From contig NW_013657625.1 in the NCBI RefSeq assembly GCF_000142905.1, positions 200,006-264,005 on the forward strand: a DNA stretch of 64,000 nt, given 5' to 3'. The notes under the pieces are model-generated. The model saw nothing but the letters and a program-made list of their open reading frames with translations, did not search any database and was not told where the DNA came from. Of the stretch, positions 17,894 to 28,204 are shown piece after piece. Origin of the DNA: Thecamonas trahens ATCC 50062. Taxonomy: Eukaryota; Apusozoa; Apusomonadida; Apusomonadidae. Each line of letters begins with the position of its first letter. Within the stretch, counting starts at the first letter, position 1. Made by a program: the position numbers and the translations under genes.

Positions 17894-20800
17894 ACCATCT
17901 TCCCGTTCCCGTCCCCCCCTCCCCGTCACAGCTTTCTCTTTCTCTCTGAGCCTCTCTGTACCGACACCATCATCGTACATACATACATATATATGTTTTG
18001 GGGGGTCTGGCGTGTTTTATTTCGGCTGAAAAAATCTTTGGGAAATGACGCCTGCGTTTGTTAGATTTGCATGCAAGTTCTCCCTCCTTCCCTTCTTCTC
18101 TACAGCTGGGCTTGGCCTTGGTTGATCTCTGTCTCCCTCTTTCCTCTCCTCTGTTCTCACTCTTTGTCGGCTTGCTCTCGTCCGTAGTGGTTTGATGAAT
18201 GGAAGGCGTACGCAGGTCTGTTTGATGGACACTCGTCGTCTACCCTCCCTGGTGCTATTGATAACGGTCCGCTGGTGGTCGACATCGACGCAGAGACACC
18301 CGAGCTGAAGGAGAGGCTGCTGGACGGGACCGATTACGAGCTTATTCCCGCACCGGGCTACGATCAGCTGGTGGCGTGGTACGGCGGCGGCCCGCGGATT
18401 ACCCGCCACGTCATTGCTCTCGGTGTCTCGTCGCAGCTCGTCTGCGAGGTCTATCCACTCAAGCTTCGCCTTGTCCTCGCACCGGACCTCGCGACCGACG
18501 CTGTTGTTCTCCACCTCTCCAAGCTCGCCACCATTGCCGACCTCCGTGCCGCCATCATTGACGCTCTCGATCTCGACGTCGATAACGACCATGTCCTTCA
18601 CTGCCATAACTTTTTTGGCGACGTGGCAGCCGAGGATTTGCTCGATCCGGCGTCATCGGATCTCGCCGAGAGTCACACCCTCGATCGTGCATGCCTTGTT
18701 CACGGGCAGAAACTGCTGATCTCGCTTGTGCCGGTCGACGGCGGCGTGGCCTCTGCGTCAGACTCGGACTCGATCGTGGCGCTCGTCTCCGACTCGGACT
18801 CAGACAGCGGCGCCGACGGGTGGAACATGTTCCCGCCGACCACCTCGCAGTGGTCGTACAGCCCCGGCGGTGTCGCTCGCCGGGCGCGACCGCTCGGTAC
18901 TGCCGGCGTCGAGCGCATCGGCGCCGTCCCGGGCGTCTGCGGGCTCTCCAACCTTGGCAACACGTGCTTCATGAACTCGGGCCTGCAGTGCATCACCCAC
19001 GCACCGCAGCTCGTTGAGTACCTCCTTGCCGACAAGCACGTGCCAGAGATCAACCGTGACAATCCGCTCGGCATGTCCGGCGAGGTCGCCGACGAGTTTG
19101 TCGCCCTCCTCAAGCTCATGTGGTCGGGCAATTACGCCTCGGTCGCCCCGCGCTCGTTCAAGTACACTATTGGTCGCTTTGCGCCGCGCTTTGTCGGCTT
19201 TGGCCAGCAGGACTCGCAAGAGCTCATCGCCTTTCTCCTTGATGGCCTCCACGAGGATCTCAACCGCATCCTCGACAAACCGCTCGTCCCGGTTGTCGAG
19301 GCTGCCGGCCGCCCCGACGATGTTGTCGCCAGCGAGGCCTGGACCGGCCATCTCCGCCGCAACGACTCGGTCATTGTCGACCTCTTCCAGGGCCAGCTCA
19401 AGTCGCGCGTTGTCTGCCCCATGCCCGACTGCGGCAAGGTCTCGGTCACCTTTGACCCGTTCATGTACCTCTCCGTCCCGGTTCCCGACGGCGGCCCGCG
19501 CCAGCTCACCGTCCGAGTCGTGCTTGCCGACCCGACCGCCAAGCACGTCATCGCCAAGATCTTCGCCGCCCCGGGCGACACTGTCGCCACACTCAAGTCC
19601 AAGGTCGCCTCGCTCGTGAGCTCGGACCCGCATCGCCTCATCCTCGTCGAGATCTATGACCACAAGCTTTACAAGACCTTTGATTCGGACTACGAGGCCC
19701 TCGCAGACATCCTTGACGAGGACGTCCTCGTTGCTTACGAGATCCCAAAGGCTCTTGCGACTCTCCCGCCGTACAACCCGGCCCTCGCCCAGCCTACTTT
19801 TCCTGCACCCACCGACGCCACGGCCCCGCCCGATGAGGCGCCAGCTGCTTCGGACTCGGACTCCGACTCTTCCAACACCGCCGCACTCAAGGCCAACGCC
19901 GATGCTGCCAACTTGCCGCCGACCACCGGCTCGGCGCTGCCGCTCTCCGATCCCCGCTGCCCGTACATGGCGTTTCCCATTTCGCACACCAAGCTGGAGT
20001 TCCGGGCCCCGCGTTCGGCCTTCTACCGTGCCTCGCGCAAGCCCGTGCTCACCCAGGTCGCCTTTGGCGTCCCCTCGCTCGTCTTTCTCGCCAAGCCTGT
20101 AGCCAACCAGGCCGCTGTGGAGGAAGCACTTCTCGACAGCCTCGCCCGCTACGTCTCGCGCCCGACTGACGACGACCTGGCCGCCGCAGGCCTCGTCGGC
20201 GATTCCGAAGAGCGAGCTGCCCGCAAGGCCGAGCGCAAGGCCGCCCGTCGCGCCGCCGCCAAGGCCGCCCGCACCAAGCGCCGCGCCGCGCACAGGGTCA
20301 AGAAGATCCAGGTTGCCGAGCGAACCAAGAAGAAGAACGCGGCCAAGGCCGCTGTCCGCGAGGTGGTCGCGGCTGCCAGGGCCGCTGCGCGCGGAGCAGG
20401 CGTCGACGCCCTCGATTCGTCCGATACCGACGACTCAGACCTTGACACGCCCAGCATCTCCGGCTCGACGCTCTCGTCCCTCTCGGACACGCTCTCGACC
20501 TCGGGCTCGACCGAGATCGACTCGTCCGACTCGTCCGACTCGGACGTCGATTGGGCCACGCTTGGGGTGCCTGAGGAGACGCCGACCAAGCTTGTCCATC
20601 TCGGCCCGGATGGCCGCGGCCCGTCGGTTGACTCGTACATCCGCGGTCGAGTTTCGGCCGCCGCCGAGACCACCTTTGTCGCCACGTGGAATGCCAAGCT
20701 CCTTGACGCATGCTACGACACGGCTGGCGCCGATGCCTGCCGCGCCGTCACCGAGCTCCCACCCAAGGCCGACGACGAAGCTCCCAACGTACTCTCGTGC

Positions 20801-21427
20801 CTCCGCAAGTTTACCAAGGAAGAGCAGCTGGGCGAGGAAGACCTGTGGTACTGCCCAGACTGTGAGACCTTCCGGCAGGCGACGAAGAAGTTTGACCTCT
20901 ATTCGCTCCCGGACGTTCTGGTCATTCATCTCAAGCGGTTCCGTCAGTCGCGCTACTCGCGCGAGAAGATCGACGTCCTCATTGACTTTCCGCTCGAGGG
21001 CCTCGACCTCGGCGAGTTCCTCCCCGAGTCGGCCGCCGAGCAGGTAGCCGGGGCCACCGTCTACGATCTCTTTGCTGTCTCGGACCACTTTGGCGGCCTC
21101 GGCGGAGGCCACTACACGGCCCACGCCAAGAACCACCAGACCGGCCGCTGGCACTACTTTAACGACTCGTCCACCTCGGTTGTTGTCGGCGATGACGACG
21201 TCGTCTCTGCTGCTGCCTACCTGCTCTTCTACCAGCGCCGCGGCGCAGAACTTCACGTCCCCAACAAGCCGCCGGTCCGCCCGCCGCCGGCCTCTGACGA
21301 CGGCGCATCGTCCGCATCCTCGGATCGCACCCGCGGCGAGCCCGAGGCATTGGACGATGACCCAACCGCGTCGGGTGCCGAGCCGTTTGATCTTGACGGC
21401 TCAGACGCAGCGTTCTACCGAGTGTAG
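17640..21427 (+). CDS. ubiquitin-specific protease, USP4/USP11/USP15 type (two exons)
   Basis: Cysteine deubiquitinase of 1,121 residues, join(17640..17765, 18188..21427). Exon 1 ends [10 protein letters not shown] before GTACGCC, and exon 2 begins [12 protein letters not shown] after a CCGTAG acceptor. Both are phase 0 and together rebuild the DUSP signature 'W.L....WF..W..Y'. The DUSP domain continues to [11 protein letters not shown] and is followed by a ubiquitin-like fold. The Cys box [16 protein letters not shown] has catalytic Cys302. [20 protein letters not shown] follows. A zinc ribbon is split between CPMPDC and CPDC, with a second Ubl-like insert ([19 protein letters not shown]) and a Ser/Asp-plus-basic-helix insert between them. 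The His box [10 protein letters not shown] has His1017, followed by YFNDSST. DUSP-Ubl-USP(split by Ubl) is the USP4/11/15/Ubp12 layout. The intron (17766-18187) contains a (TC)44 microsatellite. Confidence 0.95.
17803..17890 (+). repeat. (TC)44 microsatellite in the USP intron
   Basis: About 88 bp of perfect TC dinucleotides inside the only intron of the USP gene, starting about 37 bp after the GT donor. It is preceded by a T-run at 17773-17785. Confidence 0.97.
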
Positions 21428-21506
21428 TGCCCGTCGCAGACCGCTGGCGGACTTGTTGCCGTGGGCGTCTCGGCTCCGTCCGCACGCCGCGGCAGAGCAC
21501 ACGAGT

Positions 21507-24500
21507 TTACACACCGATGGGGATCCACTTCTTTGGATCGGTGGCGTACGTGATGTCCTTGGGCGAGACAAACACCCCATGACCAGACTTGCACTTGAAG
21601 TACCGGTAGCCATAGACCGAACCGTCGTGCTTGCCCACAGGCTTCATAAGCTCAACCCCGACCCAGATGCCCTGGCCAAAGAAGGTCGGCCCAAGGTAGC
21701 GGATGATGCCATCGGCGTAGCCTGAGACAGACACCGTTTTGCCGAGCGCGAGCTGCGACGGCGCCACGGCCTTGCCGGTCCGCCCTCGCTTCCCGTTGCG
21801 GCCCTTGCTCTTGCCCTTGCTGCTCTTGGCCTGCTCGCTCCTACCGATCTTCTTCCTCCGCCGGATCCGAACCCGTTCGCCGCCTGTTCCGCCGTTGGCC
21901 TCGGCCAGCGACTCGGCAAACGTCGGGGCTCGCCCATCCGCCGACATCCGCAGCGTCGATCGGCCACCAGCAAACGCCCGGGGCGAGTGGCCCACTTGGT
22001 CTTGCGCCGCTGCCGCCGCCGCCGCCGCCGCAGCCGCAGCGGCAGACGCCTCTGCCGCTGCGGCAGCGGCTGCCGCGTCAGCCGCCGCCGCCATCGCGCG
22101 ATCGCGCCGCTGCCGCGCCTCAGACTCACCTAAAACCGATTGCATAACCGCATCCGCGCGCGCATCCAGCTGCTCGTGACCACTGACAGCATGCTGCTGT
22201 TGCTGCTGGCGGTAAGCGGGCACGCCAGGTGGAGTCCGCAGTTGTGACGGCGAGACCGGCGCCGGCCATGCCGGCAGCGGGTCCGCCATGGCAGCTGCAG
22301 CCCGGATCCGCGCGCTGTGAGTGTGGCTGCCAGCGGCGACAGCTGCGGATGACGACGCGTCACTAACTTGACCATTGCTGGCGTCCGACTGGAAGAATCG
22401 CCGAGTCCACGGGCCGTCTGGCGTCGCTGTCGCCTGTTGCGACGGCGAGTCGTACATCTCGGCCTGTTGCGCCATGGCGCCGACCGAACGATGGACTGCA
22501 TGCTGCGGCTGGGCTGCTTCGCCGCGGGTCATCTGCGCATGCTGCGGAGCCACCGCAGGCATCTGGGCTGGCACCGGCGTCTCGCCGAGCTGGGTCGGCC
22601 GCGGAGGCCGTGCAGGCCGCGGCTCTGGCTGGGCCTGAGCTTCGGCCTGGGCTTCGACATGCGCATGGGCTTGAGCTTGGGCCTGAGCTTCGATGCTCAT
22701 GCCTGACATCGACGACGCCGCCGAGTTTGCCCGGCTTCTGCTCTGACCAGACGTGGTCGAGTTGGCGGTCGAGTTTGCGCGGCTTCGCGGGATGAGCTCC
22801 TCGCCTGGATTGGGAGTAGTCATGCCGCTGCGCGGCGTGGCTGTAGTCGATCTTGTTCGCCGGGCGTCGAGGGCAGCCTGGACGACCGACGAGCCGACGC
22901 TTGCCTGCTGCGGACCACCTGCTGCAGCAAGCGCGGCGCCAGCGAGGGTCGCCCGGCGCGGGGCAGGAGTGGTCATCGACCCGTGGCTCGCCTGGCTCGT
23001 ACCCGCACTCATCGACGACGACGTCGGGTAAGTCCCGCGTCCCGCCTCCTGCTGGGCGTAGTAGCGCTCTGTCCAAGAGGCTGGTGTCTGCGAGCCCGCT
23101 GCCGAGGAAGCCGGAGCCGTCGAGCCGTAGCGGGCAGCAAAGCCCGGCGATGGCCCCGCCGGGGCATCGTGGGTCGCACCCATGCTGGTCTGGGCCCGCG
23201 CGTCGCGCTTGTATGGGTTGGGCGAGAGCGAGAGTGGAGGCGTGGCGGCACGCTTCTTGGCGTGCCACTCCTCCTCGGCCTGCAGCAGGATCCGGGCCAT
23301 GTCGTGACAGCCATGAGTGGCGGCGTACTGGGCCGGCGTGCCGATGCGCGGCAAGTTGAAAGCGGCAGCGAGTGAGGCGGCACCGCGAGCGTCGACGGTG
23401 GCGCCATGCGGATCGCCGACCTGAGTCGGATCAGCGCCCAGGTCAAGGAGCGTGAGCAGCATGTCCATCCGCTCGGGCGCCTCGGCTGGGTTGTCGGTCA
23501 CGCAAAAGTGAAGCGCCGAGCAGCCCTCGATGGTGACCTGGTTGACGTCTGCGCCCATTTCGAGCAGATACTCTGCCGCCGGACCGTTGCCGTTGGCGAT
23601 GGCAAACATGAGGAGGGTGACGCCGCCATGGGCATCCGGATACCTCTCGTTGACGTCGACACCTGTGTTCTCGACGGCGTACTTGAGCCACTTGAGGTCA
23701 CCCTGGGCAATGAACTCGCGAGCGCGCTCCCACTCCAGCTGAAGCTGGCGAGCCTCATCGTCGGCCAGCGCCGTAAGCCACTGATCGCGGAGCGCGGCGC
23801 GGGCGACTGGATCGTGCCTCGTTGCCCGCCACTGTGAGATGGGCATGGTCGACTCAAACTTGGCCTCGGACGAGCGGAGGACAGATGCGGCGCGTTCCAG
23901 CGCAAGCGGCGTGCCGCCGACCCGGTTGCGGATGGTGTAATCGGCGCCGAGGAGGAGGAGGAGACGGACGGCGCGGGCGTGCCCGAGCTCGACCGCCAGA
24001 TGCAGCGGAGTGTTGCCGTGGACATCGATCCCGTTGATAGCGACACCTGCGTTGGCAAGGAGCATGAGCTCTTTCCGGTAGTGATGGTTGCCAAAGGAGC
24101 GGATGAGGATGTGTAGCAGGGACTCGTTGTTGTGGCTCGGATCCTTGAGCTCGGTGACGGGCAGGCCCGCGGCGACGTACTGCCGCAAAACTCCGTACTC
24201 TCCACGAGCCACCACACCAAAGATGTCGTCTCTCACATCGTTAACCGCTGGCACCACGGAAGCCGGCAACAGACGCGATGCCTGCATAGACACCATTGAG
24301 CTGGTCATCGAGCCAAACGACGCCTCTGACAAGCCAGCACTCCTTCCGGTCTCGTTCATCGTCGTCTCGCCCATCGAGCTCTCCCCGAACGTCGTCTCTC
24401 CCCCAAACGTCGTCTCGCCGAGCGAGATGTCGCCAAAGGTCGTCTCGCCCATGGTCGTCTCGCCCATGGTCGTCTCGCCGAACGTTGTCTCACCCATGGT

Positions 24501-24761
24501 CGTCTCGCCGAACGTTGTCTCGCCGAACGTTGTCTCGCCGTGGTACCGATTTGAATTTCTTCCGCCATGCCAATTGCCCGACAAATGGCCATCCCCACCA
24601 GCAGCCGTGCTCCGGTGTGCACCTACATATCCACCACCAGAAGCCCGACCAGGAGCCCGACCAGGAGCCAGTGCCGCCAGACCTGAGCCAGTCGAGCTCG
24701 TACTCGACATGCTATCATCGACAGCATGTCGTCCTCGGCGGATACTCTGCCAAGAGCTCAT
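21507..24761 (-). CDS. ankyrin-repeat / CAP-Gly protein (CLIP3/CLIP4-like layout)
   Basis: 1,084 residues from ATG 24761. Residues 60-150 hold a run of five-residue GETTF/GETTM repeats. Residues about 190-480 contain ankyrin repeats, for example GNTPLHLAVELGHARAVRLL, GVTLLMFAIANGNGPAAEYLL and CSALHFCV. A long Ser/Gln/Ala-rich region follows, with EAQAQAQAHAHVEAQAEAQ-type runs, a Gln tract and an Ala tract. The C-terminus is a CAP-Gly domain (YLGPTFFGQGIWVGVELMKP, GKHDGSVYGYRYFKCKSGHG, FVSPKDI). The consensus GKNDG is GKHDG here. CAP-Gly binds the EEY/F tail of tubulin or EB proteins, so a microtubule-plus-end or membrane-tubulin adaptor role is likely, as in animal CLIP3/CLIP4, which combine the same two modules. 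The order (ankyrin then one terminal CAP-Gly) is seen directly; function is inferred. Confidence 0.92.
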   Translation of the reverse strand: MSSWQSIRRGRHAVDDSMSSTSSTGSGLAALAPGRAPGRASGGGYVGAHRSTAAGGDGHLSGNWHGGRNSNRYHGETTFGETTFGETTMGETTFGETTMGETTMGETTFGDISLGETTFGGETTFGESSMGETTMNETGRSAGLSEASFGSMTSSMVSMQASRLLPASVVPAVNDVRDDIFGVVARGEYGVLRQYVAAGLPVTELKDPSHNNESLLHILIRSFGNHHYRKELMLLANAGVAINGIDVHGNTPLHLAVELGHARAVRLLLLLGADYTIRNRVGGTPLALERAASVLRSSEAKFESTMPISQWRATRHDPVARAALRDQWLTALADDEARQLQLEWERAREFIAQGDLKWLKYAVENTGVDVNERYPDAHGGVTLLMFAIANGNGPAAEYLLEMGADVNQVTIEGCSALHFCVTDNPAEAPERMDMLLTLLDLGADPTQVGDPHGATVDARGAASLAAAFNLPRIGTPAQYAATHGCHDMARILLQAEEEWHAKKRAATPPLSLSPNPYKRDARAQTSMGATHDAPAGPSPGFAARYGSTAPASSAAGSQTPASWTERYYAQQEAGRGTYPTSSSMSAGTSQASHGSMTTPAPRRATLAGAALAAAGGPQQASVGSSVVQAALDARRTRSTTATPRSGMTTPNPGEELIPRSRANSTANSTTSGQSRSRANSAASSMSGMSIEAQAQAQAHAHVEAQAEAQAQPEPRPARPPRPTQLGETPVPAQMPAVAPQHAQMTRGEAAQPQHAVHRSVGAMAQQAEMYDSPSQQATATPDGPWTRRFFQSDASNGQVSDASSSAAVAAGSHTHSARIRAAAAMADPLPAWPAPVSPSQLRTPPGVPAYRQQQQQHAVSGHEQLDARADAVMQSVLGESEARQRRDRAMAAAADAAAAAAAAEASAAAAAAAAAAAAAQDQVGHSPRAFAGGRSTLRMSADGRAPTFAESLAEANGGTGGERVRIRRRKKIGRSEQAKSSKGKSKGRNGKRGRTGKAVAPSQLALGKTVSVSGYADGIIRYLGPTFFGQGIWVGVELMKPVGKHDGSVYGYRYFKCKSGHGVFVSPKDITYATDPKKWIPIGV
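24355..24548. repeat. 15-bp minisatellite encoding GETT[FM]
   Basis: About twelve copies of a 15-bp unit (core GTCGTCTCGCC on the + strand) encoding Gly-Glu-Thr-Thr-Phe/Met near the N-terminus of the ankyrin/CAP-Gly protein. Confidence 0.9.
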
Positions 24762-25442
24762 ACCTAATCACACTCACACACTCGATGTGTCTCTATCTCT
24801 ATACTACCAAGCAATGGTCAAAGAGTCGAGTCTTGTCCTCCACCTTTACCTGCCCGTCTCCCTTCACCTCCTCCGTGCCCGTCTCCTCGCTCAACGCCAA
24901 CGTCGTTTGGGCGGTCAACGGACATTCGTTCAAAAGGCGCCAAAATTTTTGAGTTTTTCATCACACAGGCGTACCTTTTCCTGCCCCAAAAGGCTTGAGG
25001 TCGCAAGTACAGAGGCGATCGAGTGTAAGGTTGGAACTGGCATGTTGAGGTGATGTTGGAAGTGGGGTTAGCGGGGGAGGGTGCGAAAGAAGGGGTGGGG
25101 GATGGTGGAAAAAGCAGAAAGAGACGACGTTGGCGATTGATCAGTGATCAGCTCCAAATCAGAGTCTGATGCGACTCGAGGACAAGGGTTTGTCAAGGGG
25201 ATGATTCCATGACAAGAGCGCTCGCACAGAAGAAATCATGTGGGAGGAGACAGTTGGGCGTGGAATCCTGTCGTCATTCGCGATCCAGAGCAAAATGTGC
25301 TACCAGTGGGTGTTGACGGGCGAGCGAGTCGGCCGGCGGCTGCGACGGACGCCTGCGGCAGTCCCGGTCGAGGACACTTTTCTCGACGTTGTACGCAGCA
25401 CCACATCATCTCAGCTGGACGAGATCTGGAGTACAGGTAGTC
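24762..25442. other. divergent region (CAP-Gly gene / PPME1)
   Basis: 681 bp between divergently transcribed genes. It is A/T-richer than the surroundings near 24940-24970. Frames at 25238-25440 might be part of a PPME1 5' exon but match nothing recognisable. No repeats. Confidence 0.5.
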
Positions 25443-26483
25443 ATGAGCAGTGGCAGCAAAGGCGAGCAAGTTTCTGTGATCGGAGCGTCGTACTTTGGGC
25501 AGGGGACGGTGGTGACGACGGGCGTGTGTTCGACGACCGAGTGCAGCTGCGGATCGGGCAGTCTGGAGCTGCCGGTTTATTTTGGCGGACCTGCCTTTGC
25601 CGAGACCCGCGATGAGCAGGCGAGCCAACTGGTGTTTGTGTGCATACACGGCGGAGGCATGTCAGCACTCTCATTCGCACCGATGGCCAAGCACCTTGTG
25701 GCCAAGGGCCTCTCGATCGTGGCCATGGATCTTCCAGCTCACGGCGGCGCGACCGATGGGCCGCTGGACATGGCGACGCTGATTGGCGCAGCAATCAACT
25801 CGGCGCGACGTGTTCTGATTGATCACAATCTTCTTGTCCCGGGAAGTGGTGCGAGCGAGAGCTCGTGTCCGGCGGCAGGGTGGGACGGTTCGACGCCGGC
25901 GGCGCACCTTGTGCTGGTGGGCCACTCGATGGGAGGCGCTGTTGCGACGCGGATTGCGGCGGATCCGCAGCTCTCGGCCGGCCTGCCTGCTGTGGGGCTG
26001 ACGGTTCTGGATGTGGTCGAAGGAACTGCGCTTGCAGCAGCCGACGGGATGGGTGCGCTTCTTGCAGCGCGGCCGGCAAGCTTCGACAGCGTTGACGACG
26101 CGGTGGCGTGGCACCTCGCGACGGGACTGATGCGGAACCCAGATTCTGCTGCGACCACAGTGCCACCACTCGTGGTGGATGCTGGCGACGGCGGCGAGGG
26201 CGTAGTGTGGCGCACGCCGCTGGCGAGCTCGGCGGATCAGTGGGACTCGTGGTACATCGGGCTCTCGGAGCTCTTCCTCGCGGTACCGCACCGCAAGCTG
26301 CTCGTACTCGCCGCCACCGACCGGCTCGACACGCAGCTGATGGTGGGCCAGATGCAGGGCAAGTTCCAGCTCAAGATTATTCCAGACGTCGGACACTGGC
26401 TCCACGAGGACGATCCAGCGGGAGTGGCGAACACGCTCCACGGCTTTGTTCACTTCTTTGGATGGATGCCGAGCGAGCACTAA
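25443..26483 (+). CDS. PPME1: protein phosphatase methylesterase 1 (PME-1)
   Basis: Alpha/beta-hydrolase that removes the C-terminal methyl ester of the PP2A catalytic subunit. 346 residues from ATG 25443 (MSSGSKGEQ); the open frame extends upstream only from a TTG. Oxyanion-hole motif IHGGGMSALSF, nucleophile elbow VGHSMGGAVATR (Ser162), VLDVVEGTAL with the acid Asp190, then WDSWYIGLSELFLAVP, KLLVLAATDRLD, VGQMQGKFQLKIIPDVGH (His318) and LHED. These blocks match PME-1 throughout, including the family-specific MQGKFQ and DVVEGTA motifs. The N-terminus is shorter than in animals and lacks a recognisable PWxxYF segment, so a missing 5' exon is possible. The stop is two bases from the stop of the convergent SMYD5-like gene. 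Confidence 0.95.
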   Translation: MSSGSKGEQVSVIGASYFGQGTVVTTGVCSTTECSCGSGSLELPVYFGGPAFAETRDEQASQLVFVCIHGGGMSALSFAPMAKHLVAKGLSIVAMDLPAHGGATDGPLDMATLIGAAINSARRVLIDHNLLVPGSGASESSCPAAGWDGSTPAAHLVLVGHSMGGAVATRIAADPQLSAGLPAVGLTVLDVVEGTALAAADGMGALLAARPASFDSVDDAVAWHLATGLMRNPDSAATTVPPLVVDAGDGGEGVVWRTPLASSADQWDSWYIGLSELFLAVPHRKLLVLAATDRLDTQLMVGQMQGKFQLKIIPDVGHWLHEDDPAGVANTLHGFVHFFGWMPSEH

Positions 26484-26485
26484 CA

Positions 26486-27835
26486 CTATGACGACGACTC
26501 GGCACTGGCATCGTTGTACGCTGGATTGACTTGCCCGCTGTCACTGAGCAGGCGATCGTGTTCGCAGCGAGGACAGGTGCAGACAAAGCCGTACTCTTGC
26601 AGCTCGCGAGTTCGTGTGGCGTAGTCAGCTTCGGCCGGGACGTACGAGACAAAGAGCTGTTCACCGGCGGCGATGTCGCGAAGAGTGATGAGGACGACGA
26701 GGCCGTCAGGATCCTCGGGGTCTTTGGCGGACTCGACGTTGGGCACGCACGAGTGGTTGGTGTTGGCGTGGACGGCAAAGACGCCGAGGCCCTCGACATC
26801 CTCGTTGCCGAGCTGGTCCATGGCGCCGGCCAGGGCAGCGAGAACGGGCCCACCTGCGGCAGAGATCCGCAACTGCTCACTCGCGGGCAGTTGGCGCATC
26901 TGTTCTAGGTAGGTGTGGACGGGCGAGACGACGAGCATGGAGACCGAGTTCATCTCGAACATGCCCATGACATGTGCGAGCGTGTCGACAGTGAAAAGCG
27001 GTGCGAGGGCCGGATCGCTATCGGCCACAATGGCCCACAGCATCGGGGCGAGGCGCTCGACATCAGCGCGATGGGCAGCTTCAAACGCCTCGCGATCAAA
27101 CTCATACTCGTACTCGTGACCGTACTCGTCGTCGTCGTCGCTCTCGGCGGGACACACCACCTCCCACCACGGGCGCGAGTGGAGGAGCGAGATGGGCAGG
27201 CGGGCGCGGTCGAGGTCTGGGCGCTTCATCGCTCTGTAGCGAGAGACGACGTAAGCCAAGATCTGCGCGGCCATGTAAAAGGCTTCGTTGGTCTCCTCGA
27301 GCACCTCGTCACACAATTGCTTCAGCGCAACTTGCTTGGCGATGTTGCCCTCAGCAGCGGCGGCACCGATGCAGAGCAGGGAGTGATGCATAGCCCAAGA
27401 GACCGAGCGGCATGACTCGGAACAGAACTCGATGTCACATCCATCATCAGCATGAGCACATGGCAAAGGAAGCGGGAGCGGGTGAGGGAGGAGCTCATCA
27501 ACCAGCGGCAGCGAGCCCGGAGAGATGGAAGCAGAGCAGTTTGACGAGATCGATGACGAGGGGAGAAGATCCAAGGCGATGACGAGCTTGTTCATAGCCT
27601 CTTCTAGAGGCCCCAGCGGACGGAGACAGTGAGCACAGGCGCGGAACTTTTTCCGATTTGTCAAATGTTGCATGTTCGCCACGGGCTGCTCACGGAGTAT
27701 GACCGTCTCGGCCTTGATGTCCTCGGTGGCAAACAAGCCCTTGCCCATCTTCGCCGTCTCCCGAACCTGTACAACCATGCCCTTGGTTAGCCGTGCATAG
27801 TACCTCTCTTGCGCCCCTGGCCCTGTGCTGGCCAT
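26486..27835 (-). CDS. SMYD5/Set5-type protein-lysine methyltransferase
   Basis: SET-domain methyltransferase of 449 residues from ATG 27835. MGKGLFATEDIKAETVILRE is the SET N-part (SMYD5 has KGKGLFATQLIRKGE). ACAHCLRPLG and CDIEFCSESCR correspond to the SMYD5 'ACDHCLRAL' and 'CxxxYCSAECR' MYND-like cysteines. NTNHSCVPNVES is the NHS-type SET motif, AAGEQLFVSYV the catalytic Tyr motif, and FVCTCPRCEHD the post-SET cysteines. The insert between SET halves is mostly helical and has an acidic patch (SDDDDEYGHEYEYEFD). Unlike animal SMYD5, there is no long C-terminal Glu tract. Known relatives modify histone H4 or ribosomal proteins; the substrate here is unknown. Confidence 0.9.
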   Translation of the reverse strand: MASTGPGAQERYYARLTKGMVVQVRETAKMGKGLFATEDIKAETVILREQPVANMQHLTNRKKFRACAHCLRPLGPLEEAMNKLVIALDLLPSSSISSNCSASISPGSLPLVDELLPHPLPLPLPCAHADDGCDIEFCSESCRSVSWAMHHSLLCIGAAAAEGNIAKQVALKQLCDEVLEETNEAFYMAAQILAYVVSRYRAMKRPDLDRARLPISLLHSRPWWEVVCPAESDDDDEYGHEYEYEFDREAFEAAHRADVERLAPMLWAIVADSDPALAPLFTVDTLAHVMGMFEMNSVSMLVVSPVHTYLEQMRQLPASEQLRISAAGGPVLAALAGAMDQLGNEDVEGLGVFAVHANTNHSCVPNVESAKDPEDPDGLVVLITLRDIAAGEQLFVSYVPAEADYATRTRELQEYGFVCTCPRCEHDRLLSDSGQVNPAYNDASAESSS

Positions 27836-28204
27836 GATTGCCGTGTGTCGTCCGGGAGAGGTATTTGAGCAGACGGTTGGGTGGAGGGGGGTGGGGGTGG
27901 GGGGCGGGGGGGGGGGGGGGGGGGCGAGTGGCTATGGGTATGGAGATGATGATGATGATGGGGGAGATGATGATGATGATGGGGGAGATGATGATGATGA
28001 TGATGGGGGAGATGATGATGATGATGATGGGAGAGATGATGATGATGATGGGGGGTGATGACCATGATGATGGGGGGTGATAACCATGCTGACAACCATA
28101 ATGATGATGACAACAACCATAACAATGATGACTGTGGCTTATCCGGTTGGTACTGATCATCGCTGACGCAGTAGCGGTAGACACGTTTTAATCTTGAAGG
28201 CCCG
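27836..28204. repeat. poly-G tract plus GATG-type minisatellite
   Basis: 369 bp upstream of the SMYD5-like gene and downstream of the very large minus-strand gene. A 19-bp poly-G at 27906-27924 (poly-C on the SMYD5 sense strand, about 70-90 bp before its ATG) is followed at 27943-28080 by GATGAT runs punctuated by GGGGGA, a unit of about 21-24 bp. No gene is seen. Confidence 0.85.
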
